The notes beneath the pieces were generated by a model. That model made no database searches and was not told the DNA's origin. It saw only the letters and a list, made by a program, of their open reading frames with translations. Shown here one piece after another: positions 1 to 10,494 of a stretch of 64,000 bases of DNA. Made by a program: the position numbers and the translations under genes. Origin of the DNA: Entoloma clypeatum (taxonomy: Eukaryota; Basidiomycota; Agaricomycetes; Agaricales; Entolomataceae). Every line of letters starts with the position of its first letter. Positions within the stretch are counted from its first letter, which is position 1. The stretch covers positions 4,030,001-4,094,000 of the forward strand of contig OY751494.1 in NCBI GenBank assembly GCA_963565915.1, in the 5' to 3' direction.

Positions 1-2
1 AA

Positions 3-251
3 GCAGGAGTAGCCCGTTGCTACAACTGTCAGCGCTTTGGTCACCTTGCCAAAGACTGCAAAGCCCCAAAGAAGAAAGATGGCCGTAAGTGTTTCAACTG
101 CGACCAAGAAGGACATATTGCGCGCAACTGCCGCAAGCCGAAGAAGAACTCTGGAAAGATTAGGAAGGTGTCTGATGGAGATACCGATGATGACGATGAA
201 ACCATCACCATAGAGACCGATGAGAAGGATTTTCCCGAAGGGTCCGATTAA
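3..251 (+). CDS. gag: Gag C-terminus with two CCHC zinc knuckles (partial)
   Basis: The frame enters from the left edge and stops at 249-251. It carries two nucleocapsid zinc knuckles of the form C-x2-C-x4-H-x4-C ([14 protein letters not shown] and [14 protein letters not shown]), separated by a lysine-rich linker, then a short acidic tail. Zinc knuckles of this type bind the element's RNA during particle assembly. The Pol frame overlaps the end of this frame by 28 nt in the -1 register, so Gag-Pol is probably made by ribosomal frameshifting. The N-terminal capsid part is outside the window. Confidence 0.93.
   Translation, partial: AGVARCYNCQRFGHLAKDCKAPKKKDGRKCFNCDQEGHIARNCRKPKKNSGKIRKVSDGDTDDDDETITIETDEKDFPEGSD
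224..251 (+). promoter_or_regulatory. Gag/Pol overlap, candidate -1 frameshift window
   Basis: Gag ends at 251. The Pol frame (-1 relative to Gag) has its last upstream stop at 221-223 and is open from 224. A shift must therefore happen within 224-251. The run reading T TTT CCC in Gag phase (230-236) resembles a slippery heptamer but its second half does not re-pair perfectly, so the exact slip site is uncertain. Confidence 0.5.
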
Positions 252-292
252 ACGACGCTAAGTCGCGACCCTTATCCATTAAACGAACTCGC

Positions 293-3200
293 TTGCCTGG
301 TGCAGTTACAGACAATATAACTTATGTTATCCCTGCAAAGCGAGCCGTTGCGTCAACTAAGATTGTCAAGGGAGATAAACCTCCGAAACGACGAGAGATC
401 AAGCTGCAAGCTCAGATCAAAACACGACGAGGACCAAAGGCCATTCGACCCGAGGTCGATAGCGGATGTGAACGCACATGTATCCATCCCAGAATAGTAC
501 GTGAACAGAACCTTCCCACACGTGGAATAAAGCCCATATCAATCCTAAATGCGGATGGATCACCGAACCGACAACAGAAAGCAGAAAAACTTGCCGAAGT
601 CAAGCTGGACTTGGGAACACACCAGGAAACCATGGAGGCAATGGTATTGGACATTGGGAGAACGGATATGCTTTTGGGACATGATTGGTTGGTGCACCAC
701 AACCCTACAATCAATTGGACGACCGGCGCCGTAACATTCAACCGATGCCCATCAACGTGTCAAACCAAACACTCGGATTTCAGGGTTAACCTTAATGGTC
801 GCAAACATCGGGTTCGCATGGTGGAAATACGAGACAAGGACGCACCCAAGAAATCAGATCAAAAATGGAAGCCCGGAGACCCCATATTGGAAGCAGTTAC
901 TCCCACACCACCTCCCACAACCAAACGACCCTCATATGTTGAACGTTTTGCCCATCTTTTTGAAAAAGAAAACTTTGACAAGATCCCAAAGGAAAGGGAA
1001 TGGGACCACGGCATCGAACTTACACCGGACGCACCAAAGGAGCTAGGGGGAAACACGTACCCTATGACCCAAAAGGAGCAAGAAGAACTGGACGAATTCA
1101 TCGACGAAGGTCTGGCAACCGGAAAGATCCGACCGTCCAAATCACCTTATGCATCACCCTGCTTCTTCATTAACAAGAAAGACGGTTCCAAACGATTGGT
1201 ACAGGACTATCGCACGGTTAACAAATTCACGGTTAAGGACAAATTCCCACTCCCACGCATCAACGACCTCTTGGATGTATTGAAGGACGCAGTCTACTTC
1301 AACAAAATGGACATCATGTGGGGATACAATAATGTGCGGATCAAAAAGGGTGACGAATGGAAAGCCGCCTTCTTGACCAGCCGAGGATTGTTTGAACCAT
1401 TGGTCATGTTTTTCGGTCTCTGCAATTCCCCGGGAACGTTCTCTCGGATGATGGCCAGCCTATTCAGGGATCAGATCCGTCGGCGCATCTGTGTGATTTA
1501 CATGGATGACATAGTGGTTATTGGTAAAACCAAGGAAGAACTTGCCCGGAACACCGAAGAGATCTTGCAGATCCTGTCGGACAATGACTTGTTCCTAAAG
1601 GAGAAGAAGTGTCTTTGGGAAGTAACGAAATGCCCCATATTGGGATATGTCGTGGGTGAAGGACGTGTCGAGATGGAAACTGAAAAGGTGGACACAATCC
1701 GGAACTGGCGAGTACCCACATCAAAAAAGGAAGTCCAGAGGTTCCTGGGATTTGCCAATTTTTATCGACGCTTCATTGAAGGATACTCAAACATCGCAAA
1801 GCCACTCACGACACTTACGGGAAATACAGCATTCACATGGGGACCAGCGGCGCAAGAAGCATTTGAAGGTCTCATACGGGCAATCACGACAGCACCAGTC
1901 TTGGCATTGCCCAAACCGGACGGACAGTTCAGGGTTGAAACCGATGCATCGGGTTATGCAATTGGAGCGGTACTCTCACAGAAACAAGACGACAAGTGGC
2001 ATCCTATCGCGTTCTTGTCGCGGACCATGTCCGCGGCCGAACAGAATTACGAGATCTATGACAAGGAACTCTTGGCAGTCATGGAAGCACTGAAGGACTG
2101 GCGACATTATCTACTTGAAGCCAAGGAACGTTTCGAGATCTTAACCGATCACAAAAACCTGGAGTATTTCCGGCGTCCTCAGGACCTAAACCAACGACAG
2201 AGGCGCTGGAAGATGAAGCTACAAGACTATGACTTCGAATTGCGACATGTACCTGGGAAGACAAACGCGAAAGCAGACATCCTGTCACGTTTACCCTGGT
2301 ATGAGACGGAACTCGAACCGCAGGACAGCGACCAAATGCTCAAGGAGGGGCTATTTTTGAAACGATTGGAATCAGAAGATGTGATACAAATGGAGATGTT
2401 CACGGAGGAACAATTCTTTGAAGGGGGTGAAACATCTGATTCCATCAAAATCGGAAACATCACAACCATCGAAAACCCATGGATCGTACGCATCAAGGCC
2501 TCGAATCGCATGGAAACAGAAGTAGCCCAGGGTCTGAAGAAGAATCCTCACTGGTACCAGCAGGAAAATGGCATCACCTACGCAGGAGAACGAGTCTATG
2601 TTCCACCAGACCCACAATTGCGCCAAGAACTGATGTTTGAAGCGCACGACGCACCAGTGGCAGGACATCCAGGACAGTATCGAACGCATGAACTTCTCAC
2701 TCGCACCTACTGGTGGCCCACCATCCTACATGACGTAAAAAAGTATGTGAAAGGTTGTGACACCTGTCAACGCAACAAGATCAGCCGCCAAAGGAGACAC
2801 GCCCCTCTGCACCCTAACGCCGCGCCAAGTCAACCATGGGAAGATATAGGGATTGACGTCGTAGGACCGATACCAGAATCTGATGGGAAGAACGCAATTC
2901 TGGTCATCACGGACAGACATTCAAAGATGCTTCATCTCATCCCGACAACCGTGGAACTATCGGCTGAAGGATTAGCCAAGATCTATCGGGACCAGATATG
3001 GAAACTTCATGGAATTCCCAAGAAGATCATCAGCGATAGGGGACCGCAGTTCGCCGCGAAGTTTATGGAGATACTTTGCCGCATGTTAGGGATCAAAAGA
3101 AATCTGTCCACTGCGTACCATCCACAGACTGATGGACAGGCCGAACGATCGCATCAGGAAACTGAGGTGTTCTTACGAAACTTTGTCAACCATCTACAAG

Positions 3201-3901
3201 ATGATTGGGCGGAATGGATCGCAATCGCAGAATTCCAGTACAATGACAAAGAACATCAAGCGACAAAGTACACACCATTCTATCTCAACTACGGTCTGCA
3301 TCCTTGGAAGGGAGAACTTGTGTTGGAAGACACCAATCCGGCAGCAAACGACTTCTTGAAAAAACTCAAACAGGCACGAGAAGAAGCCAACGCAGCACTA
3401 AAACAGGCACAGGATCAGATGAAGAAGACAGTTGACACACGACGAAGCCCGTCTCGGGATTACCGCATCGGAGACAAGGTGTGGCTGGAAGGGACTAACA
3501 TCAGGACTGATCGTCCCTCAAAGAAACTTGACGCCCTCCGACACGGACCGTTCAAAGTCCTAGAGAAGAAAGGAGCTAGCGCATACCGTCTTGATCTTCC
3601 CAAAACCTGGAAAATGATCCACCCTGTGTTCAACGAAACCCTGTTATCGCCATACGAAACCCCGAAGTATGCCATTCAGAAAAAGAAGCCAGCCCCTGAT
3701 CCGATCATCGTCGAAGGACGAGAAGAATACCATGTCTCCACGATCCTGGACTCTCGAAAATTCCGCGGAAAGATCCAGTACCTCGTCCAATGGGAAGGGT
3801 ATGGCCCAGAAGAGAACACGTGGGAACCTCGGACTAATGTTCAGAACGCTCAAGACTTGATCCGAGACTTTCATCGGCAAAATCCATCGCGTCCACGATA
3901 A
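293..3901 (+). CDS. pol: Chromovirus Pol polyprotein (PR-RT-RH-IN-chromodomain)
   Basis: This long uninterrupted frame copies and integrates the element. Counting from 293, an aspartic protease DSG lies at residues 56-58, the reverse transcriptase YMDD box at about 403-406, and RNase H ([17 protein letters not shown]) follows. The integrase has an HHCC zinc domain ([12 protein letters not shown]...CDTCQRNK) and a D,D35E core ([21 protein letters not shown]). The last 57 residues, from about 1146, form a chromodomain ([17 protein letters not shown]) that in this family targets insertion to marked chromatin. Position 293 is a TTG, not a true start; the frame is open back to 224 and is probably entered by frameshift from Gag. 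No stops or frameshifts are seen. Confidence 0.95.
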   Translation: MPGAVTDNITYVIPAKRAVASTKIVKGDKPPKRREIKLQAQIKTRRGPKAIRPEVDSGCERTCIHPRIVREQNLPTRGIKPISILNADGSPNRQQKAEKLAEVKLDLGTHQETMEAMVLDIGRTDMLLGHDWLVHHNPTINWTTGAVTFNRCPSTCQTKHSDFRVNLNGRKHRVRMVEIRDKDAPKKSDQKWKPGDPILEAVTPTPPPTTKRPSYVERFAHLFEKENFDKIPKEREWDHGIELTPDAPKELGGNTYPMTQKEQEELDEFIDEGLATGKIRPSKSPYASPCFFINKKDGSKRLVQDYRTVNKFTVKDKFPLPRINDLLDVLKDAVYFNKMDIMWGYNNVRIKKGDEWKAAFLTSRGLFEPLVMFFGLCNSPGTFSRMMASLFRDQIRRRICVIYMDDIVVIGKTKEELARNTEEILQILSDNDLFLKEKKCLWEVTKCPILGYVVGEGRVEMETEKVDTIRNWRVPTSKKEVQRFLGFANFYRRFIEGYSNIAKPLTTLTGNTAFTWGPAAQEAFEGLIRAITTAPVLALPKPDGQFRVETDASGYAIGAVLSQKQDDKWHPIAFLSRTMSAAEQNYEIYDKELLAVMEALKDWRHYLLEAKERFEILTDHKNLEYFRRPQDLNQRQRRWKMKLQDYDFELRHVPGKTNAKADILSRLPWYETELEPQDSDQMLKEGLFLKRLESEDVIQMEMFTEEQFFEGGETSDSIKIGNITTIENPWIVRIKASNRMETEVAQGLKKNPHWYQQENGITYAGERVYVPPDPQLRQELMFEAHDAPVAGHPGQYRTHELLTRTYWWPTILHDVKKYVKGCDTCQRNKISRQRRHAPLHPNAAPSQPWEDIGIDVVGPIPESDGKNAILVITDRHSKMLHLIPTTVELSAEGLAKIYRDQIWKLHGIPKKIISDRGPQFAAKFMEILCRMLGIKRNLSTAYHPQTDGQAERSHQETEVFLRNFVNHLQDDWAEWIAIAEFQYNDKEHQATKYTPFYLNYGLHPWKGELVLEDTNPAANDFLKKLKQAREEANAALKQAQDQMKKTVDTRRSPSRDYRIGDKVWLEGTNIRTDRPSKKLDALRHGPFKVLEKKGASAYRLDLPKTWKMIHPVFNETLLSPYETPKYAIQKKKPAPDPIIVEGREEYHVSTILDSRKFRGKIQYLVQWEGYGPEENTWEPRTNVQNAQDLIRDFHRQNPSRPR

Positions 3902-4016
3902 AAGAATAAACTTTGAGCCATTTTCCACATCGACTTCTGTCACATCGAGTTCCCCGCTCCAACTCTTCTCGCCCAACACGCCGTTCTTCTTATACCTTTC
4001 AAACATCATTTCTGCC

Positions 4017-4385
4017 ATGTCCAACATCACCGCCGCCTCCACCGATGCTTCCGATATCAACCCCACCATCACCACCCTCATCGGCGAAGCGCTCTCCATG
4101 CGCGACCAGATCCATGCGCTCGAAACCTCCGTTGCCGACATCCTTCACCGGCAGATGCATATCCGCCTTCATACCCTTTCCGATTTGCCAACCGCCCCCA
4201 CCGCTGAGGAGAAACTCATCCTCAAAAACTATACCAACACCCTTGCTGTCGAGAACCGACGCCTTCGCCTCGCCGTTCGAGGTTTAGAGTTTGCCACGGC
4301 GGTAAACGATGAACTGATAAAGGATTGGGGTAACCGAGTTGACCCTGCCTGGGCCGATCCAAATGGCAACGATGGATGGGAGTAG
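4017..4385 (+). CDS. Small ORF between pol and 3' LTR, unknown function
   Basis: A 122-residue ORF begins with ATG 115 bp after the Pol stop and ends 37 bp before the LTR. It is hydrophilic, with a likely helical or coiled-coil middle (ALETSVADILHRQMHIR, then ENRRLRLAVRGLE) and an acidic, Trp-containing end. I do not recognise a family. Support that it is real: the inverted relative keeps a matching leader and a matching start (MSN) at the same place after its own pol before being cut at 4791. It could be an accessory protein translated from a separate or spliced message, or a residual reading frame. Confidence 0.6.
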   Translation: MSNITAASTDASDINPTITTLIGEALSMRDQIHALETSVADILHRQMHIRLHTLSDLPTAPTAEEKLILKNYTNTLAVENRRLRLAVRGLEFATAVNDELIKDWGNRVDPAWADPNGNDGWE

Positions 4386-4409
4386 GTAGTCTGTGAGGAC
4401 ACAGACCTT

Positions 4410-4422
4410 GAGGAGGTGAACA
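4410..4422 (+). other. Polypurine tract of the chromovirus
   Basis: A purine-rich run (gaggaggtgaaca) sits directly before the TG that opens the LTR, where plus-strand DNA synthesis is primed in LTR retrotransposons. Confidence 0.6.
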
Positions 4423-4790
4423 TGTTACGGACTAACGACTACGGACGTATATGCTTACTTTTTCACTTTTACTCATCGGCCCCCGCTTACACATATCGTA
4501 TTATACTTTATTTCCTTTAGTATACTTCGCTCCCGCGCTGACTCGCTTTCCGCAGCTGTCTGACTCATTCCGCAGTCGTCTTACTCAGACGCACTGCCTT
4601 CCGCAGTTATCTTACTCAGATACACTGCCTTGCGCAGCACTGACTCATATGCTATCGCCTATAGTCAGTACCTATATAAACCCTTTGTACTATAGCTAGA
4701 TTCCTTAGATTTAGCAATCACATTGCTCTTCGCCTTTCCATCTTCCTGCATACTCTGCCCGAACCTTGGAACGGTTTGTTACGCATAACA
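4423..4790 (+). repeat. 3' LTR of the chromovirus (368 bp)
   Basis: The LTR opens with TGTTACG just after the polypurine tract and closes with CATAACA, giving the usual TG...CA ends and a short TGTTA/TAACA inverted repeat. It contains a TATA box (TATATAA at 4673-4679). The 5' partner lies outside the window, so the boundaries rest on the terminal motifs and on the junction with the inverted relative at 4791. Confidence 0.85.
4539..4647 (+). promoter_or_regulatory. U3 repeats carrying TGACTCA-like boxes
   Basis: Upstream of the LTR TATA box, a unit of roughly 20-31 bp recurs about four times. Each has a CGCAG core followed by a TGACTCA or TTACTCA box (4561-4567, 4581-4587, 4612-4618, 4641-4647). 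TGACTCA is the classic binding site of Gcn4/AP-1 type bZIP activators, so the element may be switched on by starvation or stress. That role is inferred. Confidence 0.55.
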
Positions 4791-7557
4791 GGTAACGATG
4801 GTGTTTGACATGGCAGTGAGGATGGTGGAGAGATAGAAGTAGAATGGGGTGGCTATATTGGGCAGGGAGAAGACTAGAGTGGGGAACTCGGTGTGTGGTT
4901 GACTGATGAGGTCGATGCTGCCATGGGTTTTGAGAACTCATCTTTTATCGTGGACGAGACGGGTTCTGCCGATGGAAATCACGGATCAAATCTTGAGCGT
5001 TCTGAACATTAGCTCGAGGCTCCCATGTGTTTTCTTCTGGACCATATCCTTCCCACTGGACGAGGTACTGGATCTTTCCACGGAACTTTCGAGAGTCTAG
5101 GATCGTAGACACATGGTACTCTTCTCGTCCTTCGACGATGATCGGATCAGGGGCTGGTTTCTTTTTCTGGATGGCGTACTTCGGAGTTTCATATGGTGAC
5201 AACAGGGTCTCGTTGAACACAGGGTGAATCATCTTCCAAGTCTTCGGAAGATCAAGAAGGTACGTGCTAACTCCTTTCTTCTCTAGGACTTTGAATGGTC
5301 CATGTCGGAGTGCATCAAGTTTCTTTGAGGGGCGATCGGTCCTGATGTTAGTCCCTTCCAGCCACACCTTGTCTCCGATGCGGTAGTTCCGAGATGGACT
5401 TCTCCGTGTGTCAACTGTCTTCTTCATCTGATCCTGTGCTTGTTTCAGCGCTGCATTGGCTTCTTCTTGTGCCTGTTTGAGTTTTTTCAAGAAGTTGTTG
5501 GCAGCCGGATTGGTATCTTCTAACACAAGCTCTCCCTTCCACGGATGTAAACCGTAGTTGAGGTAGAATGGGGTGTGCTTCGTTGCCTGATGTTCTTTGT
5601 CATTGTACTGGAACTCTGCGATTGCGATCCACTCAGCCCAATCATCCTGTAGATGGTTGACAAAGTTTCGTAAGAACGCTTCCGTTTCCTGATGCGATCG
5701 CTCGGCCTGTCCATCAGTCTGTGGGTGGTATGCGGTGGACAGGTTCCTCTTGATCCCTAACATGCGGCAGAGTATCTCCATGAACTTCGCGGCGAACTGC
5801 AGTCCCCTATCGCTGATGATCTTCTTGGGGATCCCATGAAGCTTCCATATCTGATCCCGATAGATCTTGGCTAATCCTTCAGCCGATAGTTCCACGGTTG
5901 TCGGAATGAGATGAAGCATCTTTGAATGTCTATCCATGATGACCAGAATTGCGTTTTTTCCATCAGATTCTGGTATCGGTCCCACGACGTCGATTCCTAT
6001 GTCTTCCCATGGGTGACTTGGTGCTGCATGGGGATGTAGCAGAGCATGTCGCTTTTGTCAGTTAATCTTGTTGCGTTGACAAGTGTCGCAACCCTTCACG
6101 TACTTCTTCACATCATGCAGTATGGTAGGCCACCAGTAGGTGTGAGTGAGGAGTTCATGTGTCCGGTACTGTCCTGGATGTCCAGCCACTGGTGCATCAT
6201 GTGACTCGAACATCAATTCTTGTCGTAATTGTGGGTCTGGCGGGACATAGACTTGTTCTCCTGCATAGGTGATCCCATTCTCCTGCTGATACCAATGAGG
6301 ATTCTTTTTTAGACCCTGGGCTACTTCTGTCTCCATGCAGTTTGAACCCTTGATGCGTGCGATCCACGGATTTTCAATAGTTGTGACGTTTCCAATTTTG
6401 ATGGAATCAGATGTTTCACCCCCTTCAAAGAATTGGTCCTCCGTGAACATCTCCATTTGTACCACATCTTCTGATTCCAACCGTTTCAAGAATAGTCCCT
6501 CCTTGAGCATTTGGTCACTGTCCTGTGGTTTGAGTTCCACTTCATACCAGGGTAAGCGTGACAGGATGTCCACTTTTGCATTGGTCTTGCCGGGCACATG
6601 CCATAATTCGAAGTCATAGTCTTGTAACTTCATTTTCCAGCGTCGCTGTCGTTGATTTAGGTCCTGAGGACGATGGAAATATTCCAGGTTCTTGTGATCG
6701 GTCAAGATCTCGAAACGTTCCCTGGCTTCAAGCAGATAGTGTCTCCAATCTTTCAATGCTTCCACAACTGCCAGGAGTTCCTTGTCATATATCTCGTAAT
6801 TCTGTTCGGCCGCGGACATGGTCCGCGACAAGAACACAATGGGGTGCCATTTGTCGTTTTGCTTCTGAGAGAGTACTGCTCCAATTGCATAGCCCGATGC
6901 ATCGGTTTCAACCCTGAACTGTCCCTCTGGTTTCGGTAATGCCAAGACTGGTGCCGATGTAATTGCCTGTATGAGACCTTCAAAAGCTTGCTGCTCCATT
7001 GGTCCCCAAGTAAATGCTGTACCGCCTGTGAGCGCGGTGAGAGGTTTCACGATGTTTGAGTACCCTTCAATAAATCGTCGATAGAAGTTAGCAAATCCAA
7101 GGAACTTCTGAACTTCCTTTTTTGATGTGGGTGCTCGCCAGTTTCGAATTGTATCCACCTTCTCAGTTTCCATCTCAACACGTCCCTCACCAACCACATA
7201 TCCCAATATAGGACATTTCGTTACTTCCCATAAACACTTTTTCTCCTTTAGGAACAAATCATTGTCCGATAGGATCTGTAGGATTTCTTCAGTGTTTCGC
7301 GCGAGTTCTTCCTTGGTTTTACCAATAACCACGATGTCATCCATGTAGATCATGCAGATACGTCGGCGGATCTGGTCCCGGAATAGACTAGCCATCATCT
7401 GAGAGAATGTTCCCGGGGAGTTGCAAAGATCGAAAAATATGACCAATGGTTCAAACAATCCTCGACTGGTGAGGAAGGCAGCTTTCCATTCATCGCCCTC
7501 CTTGATCCGGATGTTGTTATAGCCCCACATGATGTCCATTTTATTGAAGTAGACCGC
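4791..7557 (-). mobile_element. Truncated chromovirus relative, inverted
   Basis: On the - strand this matches the first element from the middle of the reverse transcriptase through the integrase, chromodomain and post-pol leader. It stops abruptly at 4791, about 21 bp into its own small downstream ORF. At the other side, similarity ends near 7557, so Gag, protease and the first part of RT are missing. The 4791 break coincides exactly with the end of the intact element's LTR, as expected if that element inserted here. The 5' truncation is a separate event. Confidence 0.85.
4945..7557 (-). pseudogene. pol: Broken chromovirus pol (RT-RH-IN-chromodomain)
   Basis: Two open stretches in the same frame (6058-7539 and 4945-5985, translated right to left) are separated by a TGA within the integrase, just after the zinc-binding CDTCQRN motif and before the catalytic core. 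The equivalent codon in the intact element is CGC, so a single C-to-T change at a CGA ancestor would explain it. The RT YMDD box, RNase H, integrase core and chromodomain are otherwise readable and close to the intact copy. The N-terminal protease and first RT third are absent. It cannot make a full Pol. Confidence 0.9.
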
Positions 7558-7667
7558 TGATAAGGCCGCGATGCGTCTAGGCCTAAAATCTGCGCGTTTT
7601 GCACCCTTTCACACTATCTCTAAGGGATATAGAGAGTCCTAGATGAGCTCCGATTCTGAGGACTTAG
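7558..7667. other. Unassigned spacer between two transposons
   Basis: These 110 bp match neither chromovirus copy nor the copia element by eye. They may be a sliver of the original host locus or of another transposon. No ORF or RNA gene is apparent. Confidence 0.4.
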
Positions 7668-7979
7668 TGTTGAAACTTTTCCCATCACGTAGATTAGATT
7701 TAGATTAGATCACATCACGTGACCATTACATATCTTTCTTACATACTTGTTTGGTTGGTACAAACAGTAGTACGGTATATAAGACCAGGAAACTGTCAAT
7801 AACCAACAAGTTGTCTCTTGACTCTTAACCGCCTCCATCGCTCTTACCAGCCTCAACCGCTCTCACCAGCCTCACCCTCTCCAATCTATGTAAGTGGTCA
7901 GAACGGTATCGTAGAGTACTTCCACTGTAGCCGGTTGCTTCAGTACACTTGCGGCTAGCACCCAGGTGGAACTTCAACA
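7668..7979 (+). repeat. 5' LTR of copia family 1 (312 bp)
   Basis: It runs from TGTTGAA to TTCAACA (perfect 7-bp terminal inverted repeat). It contains GATTA repeats beside a CACGTG palindrome (E-box-like), and a TATA box at 7776-7782. The matching copy is at 13770-14079. Confidence 0.93.
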
Positions 7980-7992
7980 GGTTATGGGCCCC
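7980..7992 (+). other. Primer binding site, half-tRNA type
   Basis: Immediately after the LTR comes GGTTATGGGCCCC. This is nearly complementary to the anticodon stem-loop of initiator tRNA-Met rather than to a tRNA 3' end. Drosophila copia and Ty5-like elements prime from an initiator-tRNA fragment in this way. Position and match both support the assignment and fix the LTR end. Confidence 0.75.
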
Positions 7993-8343
7993 GGATAGCA
8001 GAGGGACTTGGGAAACGCTGGCAACAGCGAGTACCTGCCCACTCTACCCTGGTTGGCAAAAGAACCGATCGAAAGATTTAGGTTCTGAGTCATACTTCTT
8101 CACATATGAACCTGGGAACGTCATTACGACAAGTACCTGTCATGAGACGTCCCTAAGGGGATTGACCTAGTACACTCCATGTGGAAACGTTAATCACACC
8201 TTATACGTTTCTGACATATAAAGGGTTTTCCCATGACCGCTATTCCTAAAGGGAATATGTCATAAGGAATCATTTAAATTGTTTTCTTGAATCATATTCA
8301 TAACACATCACTGATTGGGAACCCTTTTTTAGATTCATCCACA

Positions 8344-10152
8344 ATGTCTACCTCTCGTTCTGCCCTCGACATCATCACCCCCTTCGACGGTATCGACTAC
8401 CAGAGCTGGGCCGAAAAGATGAAGTCTTACCTCCTCCATCAAGGAGTCTGGCGCATCGTCTCTGGCGACATCACCCGTCCCGTGATCGCTGACTTCACCA
8501 CCACGGTCTCCACCCCTGGGGCCACTGCTGCTGCTCCCCCTGTGTTGACTACCACGGTCGACCAGCCCGGCTTCCATAAGGAAGAAAAAGCCTGGGTCAG
8601 GGACGACGACGTAGCTCTCGGGGCGATACGCCTGAAGGTCTCTGAGGCGATCAGACGCCACATCAAGGACAGCACCTCGGCACTTGACGCGTGGAAATCG
8701 CTGAAAGATAACTACTCCAAGGTATCCCCGGCTGTCATCTTCGGCGACTTCAAAACCGCCGCCACCTTCAAGCTGTCTGGACGCGACCCCGTGCCTGAAA
8801 TCGAACGCCTGGGGTCTCTTTTCGCTCGGCTCGCTGATTCGAACTTTGTCGTCCCCGATCTGATGCAGGCAATGATCCTGGCCAATGCGATTCCCGACGC
8901 CTGGTCGTCACTCTCCACCACCCTATTCCAAGTCTACGACACCGACGATTTCACCTACAAAGCCGTCGCCGAGAGCATCATCTCGGAGTACAGACGCAAG
9001 TATTTGGTCGGGTCTACTCGTGCGTCCAATGAGCAGGCCCGGAAAATTTCCGGGACAAAGCGCAAGGGACAGGACCCTAAATGGGAAAGGCAGCAAAAGC
9101 CAAGTACCTCGCAGAACGATGCTGACGAGCAGCCTAACTCGACAGACCATAGTACCACTTCTGAAAAGAAGAAGGGAAAAGGACGATGGCACAATCAGAA
9201 GAAAAACGCCAACACTGCGGACAACGCGTCCGAACATGTGGAGGAAACGGTTGAGTTTGTTGCTCCCGCCATTCACTTCCCTCCTCTTCCGGCACCGTCC
9301 TTCACCACCGTCACTGGTCGCGGGAAAACGACAAGTACCGCCCAGCCCGATTCCGCAAGAATGCAGTCGCTCCTGCAGCGTATGAACCCGCCTCCATCAC
9401 AGTACACCGGGCTTCCTTCTGGAAGACCATCCGTGTGGAAAAAGAACGACCATGTCCGCAAACTCGCGCGCGGAATTGGTGCTCGCCCCTCAGGGTCGAA
9501 TCTTCGTATCCTAGATACCATCATTCCTGACATCGACGAAAGGCCGGCTAAACAGCGTCGCGTAGCCCCGTCGATAGAAGAATCGCTGAAGATGATGGAC
9601 ATAGACCATCAAAGCGAGCGGATGGGGCCGGAACAATTCGAAGATGGGCTGATTGAACTTGACGGTTCGTCACATCCTTCTCCCTCTCCTGAATCTGACC
9701 AATTAAGGAAAACTAATAACACCTCCTTTCAGACGTGTAAAATATTAGCTAGTACTAGTGCAGAATGTATGGATCATATTGACAGTGATCTATATAAAAA
9801 ATATACAAAGCACTTTGCGTCATGCACACACTGTAAGGAGAAAGAACGCGCACAATGGATCTTAGACTCCGGTGGAGTTTGTCGCTCCCGCCATCCACTT
9901 CCCTCCTCTTCCGGCACCGTCCTTCACCACCGTCACTGGTCGCGGGAAAACAACAAGTACCGCCCAGCCCGATTCCACAAAGATGCAGTCGCTCCTTCAG
10001 CGAATGAACCCCCCTCCGTCACAGTACACCGGGCTTCCTTCTGGAAAACCATCCGTGTGGAAAAAGAACGACCATGTCCGCAAACTCGCGCGCGGCATTG
10101 GTGCTCACCCCTCAGGATCAAATCTTCGTATCCTAGACACCATCATTCCTGA
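8344..10152 (+). pseudogene. gag: Copia Gag with frame-breaking internal duplication
   Basis: The ATG at 8344 opens a typical copia Gag: N-terminal FDGIDYQSWAEKMKSYL, the conserved AWKSLKDNYSK region and a C-terminal basic and proline-rich part. The normal frame runs to the protease motif ILDSG near 9870. There a second copy of the preceding 622 bp begins. Because 622 is not a multiple of three, the frame is lost and ends at 10152 with unrelated residues. The frame that continues into Pol restarts inside the second copy. Gag itself is probably intact up to about 9870. Confidence 0.85.
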
Positions 10153-10494
10153 CATCGACGAAAGGCCGGCTAAACAGCGTCGCGTAGCCCCGTCGATAGA
10201 AGAATCGCTGAAGATGATGGACATAGACCATCAAAGCGAGTGGATGGGGCCAGAACAATTCGAAGATGGGCTGATTGAACTTGACGGTTCGTCACATATT
10301 TCTCTCAAACTTGACCAAATGGGAAACGCTAATAATCACGCACAGACGTTTGAATACATATTAGCTAGTACCGATGCAGATAGTATAGATCTCTTTAGTG
10401 ATGATCTGTACAAAAAATATATCAAACATTCCGCGTCCTGCACACACTGCAAAGAGAGAGAACGCGCTCAGTGGATCTTAGATTCCGGCGCATC
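9253..10494 (+). repeat. 622-bp direct tandem duplication in copia Gag/protease
   Basis: The segment 9253-9874 is repeated at about 9875-10494 with scattered substitutions, most of them near its end. Each copy starts at GAGTTTGT and runs to the protease active-site codons (ILDSG). The offset is 622 bp, which shifts the frame by one. The copies have diverged, so the event is not very recent. Confidence 0.9.

Larger units (their letters stand above)
1..4790 (+). mobile_element. Ty3/gypsy chromovirus, 5' end outside window
   Basis: The stretch reads, in order, the end of Gag with two zinc knuckles, an uninterrupted Pol (protease, reverse transcriptase, RNase H, integrase, chromodomain), a small ORF, a polypurine tract at 4410-4422 and a 3' LTR. 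This order and the C-terminal chromodomain define a chromovirus of the Ty3/gypsy group. The 5' LTR, primer site and most of Gag lie left of the window. All readable frames are open, so this copy looks young and may still be mobile. It abuts an inverted, decayed relative at 4791, most simply because it inserted into that relative. Confidence 0.95.

Noticed and set aside
3644..4141. 165-residue - strand ORF across the end of pol
   Set aside because: Antisense shadow of the chromodomain region and the small ORF. No motif, and the + strand frames explain the sequence.
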